Positions 18,112-27,428 of a stretch of DNA of 64,000 bases are shown in pieces (the stretch's first letter is position 1; the number at the start of each line of letters is the position of its first letter). The notes beneath the pieces were generated by a model, which was not told the origin of the DNA, made no database searches, and worked only from the letters and a program-made list of their open reading frames with translations. The stretch comes from an uncultured OM182 clade bacterium (GTDB lineage Bacteria; Pseudomonadota; Gammaproteobacteria; Pseudomonadales; Azotimanducaceae), in the NCBI GenBank assembly GCA_902567095.1, contig CACFLG010000001.1, positions 61,994 through 125,993 on the forward strand. Direction: 5' to 3'. The position numbers and the translations under genes were made by a program.

Positions 18112-21100
18112 ATTGCCCGGCAGCGAAGAGCTTTGATGGATTCGTTACTGGCGGCAATTCTAATTGATTCTTTCTGTTTTGGCCCCAACACTTGAGATCC
18201 TGGTCATCAATTGTACAAACGTGGTAGCCACCTGAGACAAGCTCTCTCGGATTAACAAGCTCGGGTTGATTAAAGGTAGAACTGTTGGAAACGTTGTCTT
18301 CGTTGAAGCCGTTTGCCCAGCAAATGGGTCTTCCATTATCGATGACGCACCCGTGCAAGTCGCCAAGCGCGAGATTAGACGGGTTCACCGTGTCAGGAAT
18401 AGTCGTTGTGAGGGCGCGGCTATCATCTCCCCAACAAACGATTCCTGTGTCATCTAATGCACAGGCACTGTAAAAACTAATGGCGACTTCTCTCGGATTA
18501 ACCAAACGCGGCACATCTGTTATTCCTGCTTGGTCTCCCAAGTTGTATCCCCAGCATTTCACTCCGTCATCGTCCAAAGCGCAGGTGGTGTCTTGCTCCG
18601 CGACAATGAAGTATGGATTGCTTAAGCTCGGGACATCAGTTTGGCCGTCCTCGTTGAAGCCCCAGCAGCTGACGCCTGAGTCATCTAAGACGCAGGCATG
18701 GACCCTTCCTGCGGTTACTTGCCTCGGATTACTTAAACGCGGGAATCGAGATGAATCACTTATCCATCCTGTTCCCCAACAATTTAAACCCGAATCGTCG
18801 ATGGCGCAGCCGCCGAAGGGACCCAAGGAGACTGAGTATGAGGATTCAAAATCCGAAGTCGCGTTAGACGAGGTCCCGGAACCGGTGTCACCTTGGTCAT
18901 CAGACCCATCATCACCAGAGCCTGAGTCAGAGTCGTCTTCTCCATTGTTATCTGAGCTCTCTAGCGGTAATTCAACGATGAAAGTGAGCTCGTTACCTCG
19001 GTCAATGTCGTTCCATTCCCCAGCTAAACCAAAGGCAGAGGAGCCTGATCTTCCTGCGGGCCAGTTCTCTAGTCCCATTGCGAGTCCGTCTTGGTTCAAG
19101 TAATTATCTGGCTCCGCCCGGCCCCAATTTGTATAGCTGAATGCGTCGCCATTTACCCAGACCCAAGTTCCTTCAGAGCTGGCATCATTACCTCCAAGCC
19201 AAACATAGCTGACGCCGCCTCCATCGCTGGCTGTTCCCAAGCCGCTCAGCGACGCGTCCCTGACCATCGAGTAGACAAAGTCGTCCTCGGCCGCCGAGTT
19301 AATAACCGCCAGGTGACCCCCTAGACTCTCTGCGTGGGCTTGAGCAGCTGTCTGGGTTTTTCTCTCTTTAATCCAGCGATATTCTTTTCCACCAAACGTT
19401 ATCTTTGATTCAGACGAGCCATCGTTATCGTCCGAGGAGTTTCCGGTATCCCCACTTGAAGTTCCGCCTTCTCCAATAAAACCGGTGTCAACGTCCGACA
19501 GTGCAGACTCGCTCTCGGCGCCCAAGGCGGTCACCCAATAGTAGTAGGTGCTTGTGTTACCGGCCTCGTGTCTAAGGGGGTTGCCAGAGCTTGGCGCTGT
19601 GCTAACGGTGACTAGTCTTTTTTTCCTGCTTTCAGGCTCATCGGCCCAATACACCCTGTACTCCTGCGCGCCTTGCACAGAGCTCCACGAAAGAAGAATT
19701 GCTTCCGAATTAGTGCCATCAGTAGCCACAAGATTTTCTGGCGCTTCAAGTACATTTGTCCCTTCGATCGAAGCACTAAATTGTACTTCTATCGCGGGGT
19801 TGTCTGCATCGTGTTCTATGGAAATCGATCCAGAATAATCACCGCCACTCAAATTGTTAGTTTTCACCGAGAAAGAAAAAGCTTTTTGCTCACCAGGGAG
19901 CAGTCTTGTGTTACCAAGCTCGGTTGATATTTCATCTGAACTGGGCGTGACATTAGTGATCGAGATGTCACTGTTGCTGAAGTTGCCAAGTGTAAAGCTC
20001 CCGGTTGCCTGCTTCCCCTGGTCAACCGACCCAAGCTCAATATTTTCCTCTTTAAGTCCAAGCACGGTTCTTGTGTTGACAAAAACATTCACGTGGGCAG
20101 CGCTTAGCGCAGCGGAGAAAGGGATAACATTTGTCGCAGAATTTTCGGCTTCGTAATTTTCGTCAATAGCCACAGAGTAAAGGAATATGCTGTCATCGAA
20201 TCTCGCTTGAACTAACACAGCTTCGTCATCGCCCACAAAAGAAGGATAGCCATAGGCGCGGTCAAAGTTTTCAGACTGGTTCGGGTTGATTACCCCAGTG
20301 GTTCCTTCCGAAGTTAAAATAGCCACAGCGGTCGCAGCTTTTTCTTCTGCCTCGTAGTTAGAGAAGTCTACAATGTCAAGCACGATTGCTTCATATGTTT
20401 TTTGCGAATACCTTGGATTTGCAATATCGATCAGAGGATCCTGAAAGTCCAAGAATGGGAATTCTATCGAGCCTGAGGAAACTTTCACTAACCCAACGGA
20501 CCATAGCTCTGTGCAAGTGTCGCGATCAATCTCTTCTCGACAAACTCTATAATCGAAAATTAATGAGGTGCCTTGCGGATCGAAATTGATTGAGTCTACG
20601 AGGTCAACGGCCGTTCCAGGATCGTCAGGAATATAGTTCGGTTCTCTAATCTGATGGGTTGATACTTCTTCCTTCACCAGGTCGATGACATAGATAACAA
20701 ACTGGGCTTGCTCTATAACGACCGCTATTCTTGATCCGTCACGAGAAACTGCCATACTTTTAATGGTGATATCCTCGCCAAAATCGAGAATAGTATCCTC
20801 TTCCTCCAGTTCGTCAGAGTAGGTGAAATAGAGTTTCCTCGTTGAGTCTCGGACATAGAGTAACAGCGTTCGCTCGCTGGGCAGAGTGGCTACCGCTGGC
20901 CTGATGTAGGCAGCAGGGAAATCGTTAAACGGACCCAAATTTGCTTCTGCAACAAAACCATCTGTCTCCTGAGCGGCGTTGTATAGCATGAGATCGTACT
21001 GCTCATTAGTGGGATCGTCGCCGCTTCCGGTTGATCCGTCCTGTGCAACTAAGTAGACGACAACATCGTCCCCTGGCGGCAAGGGAATGTCTCTTTGGTT

Positions 21101-23128
21101 TTCGCTTTCAGCGGGAGGGTCTTCGCTGTCGCCATCATTAGTTTCTTCGTTTTCATCAGTACTATCCGTCTCCTCCGCAACGCCTATATCGATGCCAACG
21201 TTCGCCCAGGCTTGTTGCACTGCCGTTACTTGTCTGCTATTTGCTCCGAAAATTAACTCTGCTTCGATCGCCCACTGGTTGGCCGAGTCAATGTACTCAG
21301 AGCTCGGGGTTAGTTTTAGGAGTGCAGCGTATATGATCGTTTCTGCGTCATCCCGGCCAATACTAGTCCCTATGCGCTCCTTCTCATTTCCCTCAACAAG
21401 GAGGTAGAAGGCTCGGTTCTGGATCCCGCTATTGGCGTGAACGCCGCCATGGTCCTTATCTATCGGCAAAAATCGGTAGTCGTCCATGTGTGCTGGCTGC
21501 GGGGCGATGCCTGATGCTGGATTTCTGAAGTCTCTCATGAACAGACCAGGTCGCATTATCGCTTCTCCGACCAGCCAGTTACTGTTATTGCCACGAACCA
21601 TGTACTCTACGGAAACCCCGAAAATATCAGCGTAGGATTCGTTTAAGGCTCCGGACTGATTTTCATAGCGCAAGTTTGAGGTAAATTGCACGACCCCGTG
21701 CGCCACCTCGTGAGTAGCAACATCAAGGGATCCCGCGAAGTTTTTGAAAAGCCCGTCTGTCTCAAAACAGCCATCACCATAAGTCAACCGAGACCCGCTC
21801 CAGAATGCATTATTGAAACATTCGCCTTCGGTTGACTGGTAATCAACGATGGATACGAGCGGAGACCCTTTGTCATCGAAGCTGTCCCTGTTGTGCTTAG
21901 TAAGGAAGTAGTCGTAGATTAATTTTGAGTTTTTCATCGCACTTACCCCAGCCGGATTCCATCCACCGGTTGGATCGCTGGATGAAACATAGCCAAAGAC
22001 CCGCTCTCCATCTTCGTCAAAAATGTTTGCTGCGATCTGGGTCTGTGATGAGCTGGGGAAGCTATCGTCGAGCATAATAAAGTTACCGTCTGAGCTTCTT
22101 GTGCTGTTGAAATTGACTTCCTCGCCGAGCAGATCGATGCCTGAACTCGGAGTCAATTGTGTAAAAACTGTCGGTACTTTGAGTAAAACTCTCTTTCCAA
22201 TGGGGGTTATGTAAAGCTCCCAACCCTCTGACGCGCTGACGTTGACGTATACTCGGTAGGCATAATTAAAACGGTCTGCGTAACGAACAATCCCTCGCTC
22301 GTAACCCGTAATTTGAAATGAGTCGCCATCGCCGTTTAGATGCTCTTGCGTGATTTGCTGGATCTCGGTGTCACCAAGTATGGCATTTGTATCCAGCTCA
22401 ATTGGACTGTCTCTTAGTGCGCCAGTGATCACTCTGGCCTCGTTACCTAATACAGAGACCACCAGATGCTCGCCCCAAATAGGCAATCCGTCGAGCGACT
22501 TCTCAAGCCGAATGATCTGATCACCAGAGACACCTTCTTTAGGCGCACTGACGAATTTCAATGAGACCGATTCATTAAGACCAAACGTTTTGGGGTGGCT
22601 CGCTAAAAAATTTGAAACCGCATTTTCAGTAGGAGACGCGTTTCCGTTGCTCGAAAAACTTGTAAGATCAAAGTTGCCAGACACCGAAAGCAGTTTGCCC
22701 TCAGAGGACCTTCTCACCCTAGGGGTTTGTCCAGAGAGATCGAGTGCTTTGAGGGATGCCATTTCAACTGGGTCGAGGCGTTTTCTAGCGGGTTTCTTGG
22801 GTTCCTGGGTGGCTGCTAGAAGTTGGTTCATAGCCGACTCTAGTTGCGCGGTGGAGAGTTTGTTTGGATCTTCGCTGGAGGGGTTTCCAGCTTTTTCTGA
22901 AAAAAAGTCAGCCCGAGCAGCTAAAGCTTCTTCACTTAAAGTTTTTGTATTTGTGTTTTTTCTTGAAAAAAGTTCACGTGTTTCATCGGTGACCTTGTTC
23001 AATCGAAAACCATCTTCGTGGGGCGCGAAAAAAATAGAATAGACGCCCAAAGCGGCCAACAAAACTAACCCGGTGCCAACTCCAATTAGGATTAAGGTAT
23101 TCTGTTTCCGCAAGAAATTACTCAACAT
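18059..23128 (-). CDS. Giant M4 (thermolysin-like) metalloprotease with propeller, FN3, C-type lectin and RCC1-like modules
   Basis: Secreted or surface zinc metalloprotease. Domains in order: N-terminal hydrophobic segment (about 11-33), FTP/PepSY-type propeptide (about 130-260), M4 catalytic domain with HEVAH near residue 472 and GALNESYAD downstream, then a PD40-like propeller (about 680-1010), an Ig-like domain (about 1016-1120), FN3 (about 1120-1215), a C-type lectin fold (about 1245-1390; WVWVNG, EPDNYLNQDG, GEWNDID), and seven RCC1-like repeats of CxLDDxGxxCWG type to the end. Acidic Ser/Gly/Asp linkers separate modules. The frame ends at GLQCWGGR within a G8 tract; one base less continues into the repeat tail (16630-18111). 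It probably degrades protein while bound to surfaces or polysaccharide. Confidence 0.9.
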   Translation of the reverse strand: MLSNFLRKQNTLILIGVGTGLVLLAALGVYSIFFAPHEDGFRLNKVTDETRELFSRKNTNTKTLSEEALAARADFFSEKAGNPSSEDPNKLSTAQLESAMNQLLAATQEPKKPARKRLDPVEMASLKALDLSGQTPRVRRSSEGKLLSVSGNFDLTSFSSNGNASPTENAVSNFLASHPKTFGLNESVSLKFVSAPKEGVSGDQIIRLEKSLDGLPIWGEHLVVSVLGNEARVITGALRDSPIELDTNAILGDTEIQQITQEHLNGDGDSFQITGYERGIVRYADRFNYAYRVYVNVSASEGWELYITPIGKRVLLKVPTVFTQLTPSSGIDLLGEEVNFNSTRSSDGNFIMLDDSFPSSSQTQIAANIFDEDGERVFGYVSSSDPTGGWNPAGVSAMKNSKLIYDYFLTKHNRDSFDDKGSPLVSIVDYQSTEGECFNNAFWSGSRLTYGDGCFETDGLFKNFAGSLDVATHEVAHGVVQFTSNLRYENQSGALNESYADIFGVSVEYMVRGNNSNWLVGEAIMRPGLFMRDFRNPASGIAPQPAHMDDYRFLPIDKDHGGVHANSGIQNRAFYLLVEGNEKERIGTSIGRDDAETIIYAALLKLTPSSEYIDSANQWAIEAELIFGANSRQVTAVQQAWANVGIDIGVAEETDSTDENEETNDGDSEDPPAESENQRDIPLPPGDDVVVYLVAQDGSTGSGDDPTNEQYDLMLYNAAQETDGFVAEANLGPFNDFPAAYIRPAVATLPSERTLLLYVRDSTRKLYFTYSDELEEEDTILDFGEDITIKSMAVSRDGSRIAVVIEQAQFVIYVIDLVKEEVSTHQIREPNYIPDDPGTAVDLVDSINFDPQGTSLIFDYRVCREEIDRDTCTELWSVGLVKVSSGSIEFPFLDFQDPLIDIANPRYSQKTYEAIVLDIVDFSNYEAEEKAATAVAILTSEGTTGVINPNQSENFDRAYGYPSFVGDDEAVLVQARFDDSIFLYSVAIDENYEAENSATNVIPFSAALSAAHVNVFVNTRTVLGLKEENIELGSVDQGKQATGSFTLGNFSNSDISITNVTPSSDEISTELGNTRLLPGEQKAFSFSVKTNNLSGGDYSGSISIEHDADNPAIEVQFSASIEGTNVLEAPENLVATDGTNSEAILLSWSSVQGAQEYRVYWADEPESRKKRLVTVSTAPSSGNPLRHEAGNTSTYYYWVTALGAESESALSDVDTGFIGEGGTSSGDTGNSSDDNDGSSESKITFGGKEYRWIKERKTQTAAQAHAESLGGHLAVINSAAEDDFVYSMVRDASLSGLGTASDGGGVSYVWLGGNDASSEGTWVWVNGDAFSYTNWGRAEPDNYLNQDGLAMGLENWPAGRSGSSAFGLAGEWNDIDRGNELTFIVELPLESSDNNGEDDSDSGSGDDGSDDQGDTGSGTSSNATSDFESSYSVSLGPFGGCAIDDSGLNCWGTGWISDSSRFPRLSNPRQVTAGRVHACVLDDSGVSCWGFNEDGQTDVPSLSNPYFIVAEQDTTCALDDDGVKCWGYNLGDQAGITDVPRLVNPREVAISFYSACALDDTGIVCWGDDSRALTTTIPDTVNPSNLALGDLHGCVIDNGRPICWANGFNEDNVSNSSTFNQPELVNPRELVSGGYHVCTIDDQDLKCWGQNRKNQLELPPVTNPSKLFAAGQYGMCVLDDNGLQCWGGR

Positions 23129-23569
23129 TTACAAATCCTTATTTTGGGTTGCCAAGCTGAATAGAGCCTCTCCAAATATATCGGAAACCTTAGCGAAAAC
23201 CTTGAGATAGACTGTGGAATTACCCTGCCACCTTTGAAACCGAAGGTCAAATAATAAAACGTGTTATAGGTTTTAAACACTGAATTTAGCGCTATTGCAA
23301 TTGGTTATTGTTCCGAGCGGAAATTGCAAGGTCAAGGGGCACGCCGATTCAGGTGTTTGCACTGGAAAAATTTCCTGAAATAATCGGTCGCGGTGACTTT
23401 CGTTCAAAAACCGTCTGGGTAAAATTGAAACTTTCACCGACCGCTAAAAAGAGGAGCCGACCTAGGTAAAACCATGTGCATCTTTTGTTTTTAGAAGGAT
23501 GTTCTGGTTGTTTTTGTTCAGTTAATCTAAGCTACTGAACTGTTGAGTCACTTACGGGAAAATCGTTTG
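23129..23569. other. Intergenic region with a long imperfect hairpin
   Basis: This 441-base stretch lies between the divergent protease and cupredoxin genes and shows no convincing gene. CGGTC-GC-GGTGA (23385-23396) can pair with TCACCGACCG (23434-23443): ten base pairs with a two-base bulge around a 37-base loop, about 125 bases before the cupredoxin start. It could be a structured leader or a protein-binding site. I could not match it to a known riboswitch. Confidence 0.3.
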
Positions 23570-24163
23570 ATGAAATCTTTTGTTCTAAATTGTTTTGCAA
23601 CTTTGATGGCTATTTTGTTCTCAGGGCAGCTGTTGGCAGAGTCAACGGTCTGGTCCCGAACCGCGCCTGTTGGAGAGGTCTGTATTGAAGGCGACCCCTG
23701 TGCCGAAGAGCTTGTCATGGTTGCGTCCGCTCCTGCACCCAGCGTTCAAGGAGGGGCTGCGAAAGTTTCGCTTTCCGAGGGTTCAGAGCACGAGGTTAAA
23801 ATGCTGAATATGAGTTCGGCAGGCACTATGGTGTTTGAGCCCGCCGTCTTAAAAGTTTCGGTGGGGGACACCATTCATTTCAAGTCGGTTGACTTGAGCC
23901 ACAACTCTGCTTCGATCGCCGGAATGATACCGGACGGAGCGAGCTCATGGTCCGGAGGGATGAACCAGGACATCAGTGTCACCCTGGACACCGAAGGGGT
24001 TTACGTCTACCAGTGCGACCCTCACGCAATGATGGCAATGGTCGGGGTGATTCAGGTAGGCAATCCGGTAAATTTGGAGGCCGTCAAGTCCCAGGCGGGC
24101 TCAAAGAAGGCCGGCTTCGTTATGAACCAGTCAAGGCTTGACGACTACCTCTCTCAGCTTTAG
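23570..24163 (+). CDS. Cupredoxin (pseudoazurin/plastocyanin-like), periplasmic
   Basis: Small blue-copper electron carrier. The ORF track starts at a TTG (23543), but the ATG at 23570 gives a clean signal peptide (KSFVLNCFATLMAILFSGQLLA). A linker of about 60 residues precedes the cupredoxin domain. Type 1 copper ligands are visible: His in DLSHNSAS, then Cys, His and Met in YQCDPHAMMAMVG, the pseudoazurin pattern. The pre-domain (Cys-containing CIEGDPC) is longer than in ordinary pseudoazurins. Redox partner unknown. A strong terminator follows, so it is monocistronic. Confidence 0.88.
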   Translation: MKSFVLNCFATLMAILFSGQLLAESTVWSRTAPVGEVCIEGDPCAEELVMVASAPAPSVQGGAAKVSLSEGSEHEVKMLNMSSAGTMVFEPAVLKVSVGDTIHFKSVDLSHNSASIAGMIPDGASSWSGGMNQDISVTLDTEGVYVYQCDPHAMMAMVGVIQVGNPVNLEAVKSQAGSKKAGFVMNQSRLDDYLSQL

Positions 24164-24185
24164 GTAGCGCTGGTTTAAGTAGGAA

Positions 24186-24214
24186 GGGCTCTGCTGAGGC
24201 AGGGCCCTTTTTTT
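24186..24214 (+). terminator. Rho-independent terminator after cupredoxin gene
   Basis: GGGCTCTGC and GCAGGGCCC form a 9-bp stem with one G-T pair and a 4-base loop, followed by seven T residues. Confidence 0.85.
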
Positions 24215-24234
24215 GTATTTTTTTCAGGCCTGTT

Positions 24235-25251
24235 TCAACCCATTGGATACATAATTTCTCTAGAGACCTGGTCAATCCGCTTGTTTGTCTCAGCGCTGAT
24301 TTTCATCGGCCCCGCGTCAATGATCTCTTTCATTTGACTGGCCTTCGTAGCGCCAACGATGGTGGAGGCAACGAAGTCGTGCTGCTTGCTCCATGCAACT
24401 GCTAACGTCACCGGGGAGACACCCTCATCTGACGCTATCTCCATGAACGCTTTGGTCGCTGCGAGACTTTTTTCGTTCACAAACCGTTGTGCCATTACTT
24501 TTTGTCGGTCCCCGGCGTTAAGGTAGTTACTGAACCGCGCCCCTTCGGGTAGTTGTCCGTCGTTGTATTTTCCTGAGAGCACGCCTCCTCCGATGGGCGA
24601 GTAGGGGATTAGGCTCACCTGCTCTTGGCGGCAGACCTGGGCGAGTTCATCTTCAAACCGACGATTGTTGAGGCTAAAATTATTTTGGATTGTCTCGTAC
24701 CTCGCCACACCGCCCATCTCTGAGATCATCAGGCTTTTGGTTAGCCCCCAAGCGGTCTCGTTACTGCACCCAATGATCCTGACTTTCCCGGCTTCGACCA
24801 ACTCGTCCAGCGCAGCCAGTGTCTCCTCGAAGGGCATCCCATGGTCCGGCCAGTGGGTTTGGTAAAGATCCACGTAATCCGTCTGAAGTTTTTCAAGGCT
24901 TGCTTCAATCGCCCTAATAATGTGGTGCCTATCGAGCGAAGTTGTGCCTTCACGGACCGCGGCTCTCATCCAGCCGTGGCTTGGACCTGCGACCTTGGTT
25001 GCAATGATTAGAGAGTCCCTGGGTTTTGTTTTCATCCAGCGACCAAGTATTTCCTCGGTTCGGCCGGCATAGGATTTGTCGGGTGGTACCGGGTACATTT
25101 CAGCGGTGTCGTAAAAGTCGATGCCGGCGTCGTAGGCCATGTCCAAAATCTCAAAGGAGGCTTTCTCGTCTGCTCCGGTACCAAAGGTCATGGTCCCCAT
25201 GCATATGTCGGAAACTACGATTCCGCTCTTGCCAAGCCTGTTTCTTCTCAT
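24235..25251 (-). CDS. Aldo/keto reductase, Tas/YajO-like
   Basis: NADP(H)-dependent aldo/keto reductase, 338 residues. It shows DFYDTAEMYPVPP (catalytic Asp/Tyr with the insertion typical of Tas), IATKVAGP, YQTHWPDHGMPFEETLAAL, and the Tas-like SLNNRRFEDELAQVC and PIGGGVLSGKY. It is not closely similar to the aldo/keto reductase at 1789-2811. It stands alone, convergent with the cupredoxin gene. The physiological substrate is unknown. Confidence 0.88.
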   Translation of the reverse strand: MRRNRLGKSGIVVSDICMGTMTFGTGADEKASFEILDMAYDAGIDFYDTAEMYPVPPDKSYAGRTEEILGRWMKTKPRDSLIIATKVAGPSHGWMRAAVREGTTSLDRHHIIRAIEASLEKLQTDYVDLYQTHWPDHGMPFEETLAALDELVEAGKVRIIGCSNETAWGLTKSLMISEMGGVARYETIQNNFSLNNRRFEDELAQVCRQEQVSLIPYSPIGGGVLSGKYNDGQLPEGARFSNYLNAGDRQKVMAQRFVNEKSLAATKAFMEIASDEGVSPVTLAVAWSKQHDFVASTIVGATKASQMKEIIDAGPMKISAETNKRIDQVSREIMYPMG

Positions 25252-25362
25252 CGGTTTACTACTCCTGCTATCCTGAAAAATCCAGTATACCTTAAAGCGT
25301 AAAGGCTTTATCTTTAAGAAGACGGCGCGCTGTTTTTTTTAATCTACAGAGGGTTTTGGGGG

Positions 25363-27345
25363 ATGATAGACAAGTCTTTTTTGTTTTTGTTCATAGTCGG
25401 AGTGCTTGGCCTGCCAAACACATCCAGGTCTGAAAGTCACGACTGGCCAGCTTACGGCAAGGGTGCCGGCGGGGGGAATTTTTCATTGGCTGCAGAGATC
25501 ACCCCTGAAAATGTAAGTCAGCTCAGGCAAGCTTGGGTTCACCGGTCGGGTGATTATCACCAAGGAAACGAATGGACGAAGGATAAAGTCATTGACAGCT
25601 CGCTCCAAACCAGTTTTCAAGCCACACCAATTCTCGTCGAGGACACGCTCTTTTACTGCAGCCCCTACAACAAGGTCATCGCACTGGACCCCGCAAGCGG
25701 CGAGGAAAAATGGGTGTTCGATCCGAAGATCGATCCCGAGGGGAAGGGGATCTTACATTGCCGAGGCGTGAGCAGTTGGGTAGACGATTCAATGTCTCAA
25801 TCAGCCACGTGTCGACACAGAATTGTAAGCACTACGATTGAATCTGAACTGCTCTCAATTGACGCCGCGACGGGCAAGCTTTGCGAGGGCTTCGGCGCCA
25901 GTGGCCGAGTGAATTTAAGAAGCGGCCTTGGGGGTCATGATCATGGGCTTTACTACAGCACCTCACCGCCGGCAATCATCGGTGATTTGATCATCGTGGG
26001 TGGGTCAGTTGCCGACAACGTTAGTGTCGATGTGCCTGGCGGGGTGGTCAGAGCCTATGACGCGCGCTCAGGCGCACTGGTTTGGTATTGGGATCCAATT
26101 CATCCCGATCAAAAACCGGTGCTGGACGTAGACGGCTCTCAGCGCTACCAAAGGGGCACCACTAACGTTTGGTCAATTATCTCGGTTGACCCAGAGCTGA
26201 ATCAGATTTACTTGCCGACGGGCAACACGTCCCCGGACAATTACGGAGGGCACCGAAACGGATCCGACTACTATTCAAGCTCAGTCGTGTCGCTTGATGC
26301 GACAACCGGCAAAGTTCTTTGGCATTTTCAGACGGTGCATCATGACGTCTGGGACTATGATGTGCCATCTCAGCCAACTTTTTACGAAATCGAAAAAGAC
26401 GGAACAATAATTAAAGCACTCGCCCAAACCACAAAGATGGGGTTTGTGTTTTTGTTAAATAGAGAAAACGGAGAGCCGATTTTTCCGGTTGAGGAGAGAC
26501 CAGCCCCGCAAGGCGCTGTAGAAGGCGACTACGTGTCGGCTACGCAGCCTTTCCCAACCAAGCCAGCCCCATTAACATCGACTGATTTTGATCCCGAGGA
26601 GGCTTACGGATTTACGTTTTGGGATCGTGGCTACTGTAAAAGAGCTTCCTCAGAATTGAGGAACGAGGGTTTGTACACCCCTCCATCGCTTGAGGGGAGC
26701 ATGCACTACCCGAGTTCTATTGGCGGAGCAAATTGGGGCGGGCCGGCCGTTGATGCAAACCGAAAGATTTTGGTTGTTAACACCATGAATCTTGCGAGCA
26801 CCATAAAAATGATCCCTCGAGAGGATTGCGGTAAGGCGTTAAAGGAGCTTGCTAATGACAAAGTCCAAGGAGCGATGTCCGCCATCGAGGAAAATATTGG
26901 GACACCGTATTGTACATTGCGTGCTTACGGTCTGATGTCGCCCTTGGGCATTCCTTGCACGAAACCGCCATGGGGTCACCTCACGGGAGTTGATTTAAAA
27001 ACCGGTGAGCATCTATGGCAAGTTCCTCTGGGCACCTCAAAGGACTTGGCGCCTTTCCCTTTCACTCGGATAAAGGGCGCGCCCAACATGGGCGGGCCGA
27101 TGGCAACGGCCTCAGGGCTTACTTTTATTGCGGCTACTAGTGACTATTACCTAAGAGCGTTCAGCACTGAGTCAGGCAAGGAACTCGCAAAATTTAGGTT
27201 GCCCACGGGCGGCCACGCTGTCCCGATGAGTTACACGAGTTTAGACGGGAAGCAGTTTGTTGTCATTGCAGCGGGCGGACATTGGGCGATGGGATCTCCC
27301 GCGGGAGATTATCTGGTTGCGTTTGCGTTACCAGAAACGGAATAA
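25363..27345 (+). CDS. PQQ-dependent (quinoprotein) dehydrogenase, glucose-dehydrogenase-like
   Basis: Periplasmic quinoprotein oxidising a sugar or alcohol and feeding electrons to the respiratory chain. An N-terminal signal peptide (FLFLFIVGVLGLPNTSRS) leads into an eight-bladed propeller. Family marks are HHDVWDYD, the NMGGPMATASGL blade, and the closing AAGGHWAMGSPAGDYLVAFALP, which is the membrane glucose-dehydrogenase type; the N-terminal membrane anchor of E. coli Gcd is absent. The length of 660 fits the catalytic part alone. No PQQ synthesis gene is nearby. Substrate not determined. Confidence 0.87.
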   Translation: MIDKSFLFLFIVGVLGLPNTSRSESHDWPAYGKGAGGGNFSLAAEITPENVSQLRQAWVHRSGDYHQGNEWTKDKVIDSSLQTSFQATPILVEDTLFYCSPYNKVIALDPASGEEKWVFDPKIDPEGKGILHCRGVSSWVDDSMSQSATCRHRIVSTTIESELLSIDAATGKLCEGFGASGRVNLRSGLGGHDHGLYYSTSPPAIIGDLIIVGGSVADNVSVDVPGGVVRAYDARSGALVWYWDPIHPDQKPVLDVDGSQRYQRGTTNVWSIISVDPELNQIYLPTGNTSPDNYGGHRNGSDYYSSSVVSLDATTGKVLWHFQTVHHDVWDYDVPSQPTFYEIEKDGTIIKALAQTTKMGFVFLLNRENGEPIFPVEERPAPQGAVEGDYVSATQPFPTKPAPLTSTDFDPEEAYGFTFWDRGYCKRASSELRNEGLYTPPSLEGSMHYPSSIGGANWGGPAVDANRKILVVNTMNLASTIKMIPREDCGKALKELANDKVQGAMSAIEENIGTPYCTLRAYGLMSPLGIPCTKPPWGHLTGVDLKTGEHLWQVPLGTSKDLAPFPFTRIKGAPNMGGPMATASGLTFIAATSDYYLRAFSTESGKELAKFRLPTGGHAVPMSYTSLDGKQFVVIAAGGHWAMGSPAGDYLVAFALPETE

Positions 27346-27383
27346 ACCTGTAAACTGGGTTCGCCGGGTGAATTAGATCCCTT

Positions 27384-27401
27384 AGGGCAAAAGCCCCTTT
27401 T
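27384..27401 (+). terminator. Short hairpin with T tail after the PQQ dehydrogenase
   Basis: GGGC-AAAA-GCCC followed by CTTTT lies 40 bases after the stop codon. The four-pair stem is short, so this is a weak candidate. Confidence 0.35.
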
Positions 27402-27428
27402 GGTCAATAAAAAAATGGAAGACAAGAT

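Noticed and set aside
18480-19103. 207-residue plus-strand ORF inside the protease gene
   Set aside because: Antisense to a clearly recognisable C-type lectin/RCC1-like coding region; composition is low-complexity Ser/Pro from the opposite strand.
23498-23524. Short leader peptide (MFWLFLFS) before the cupredoxin gene
   Set aside because: AAGG directly abuts the ATG, no attenuator hairpin was found, and no biosynthetic gene follows.
23129-23569. Known riboswitch (c-di-GMP type considered)
   Set aside because: The conserved core bases of the GEMM motif could not be matched.
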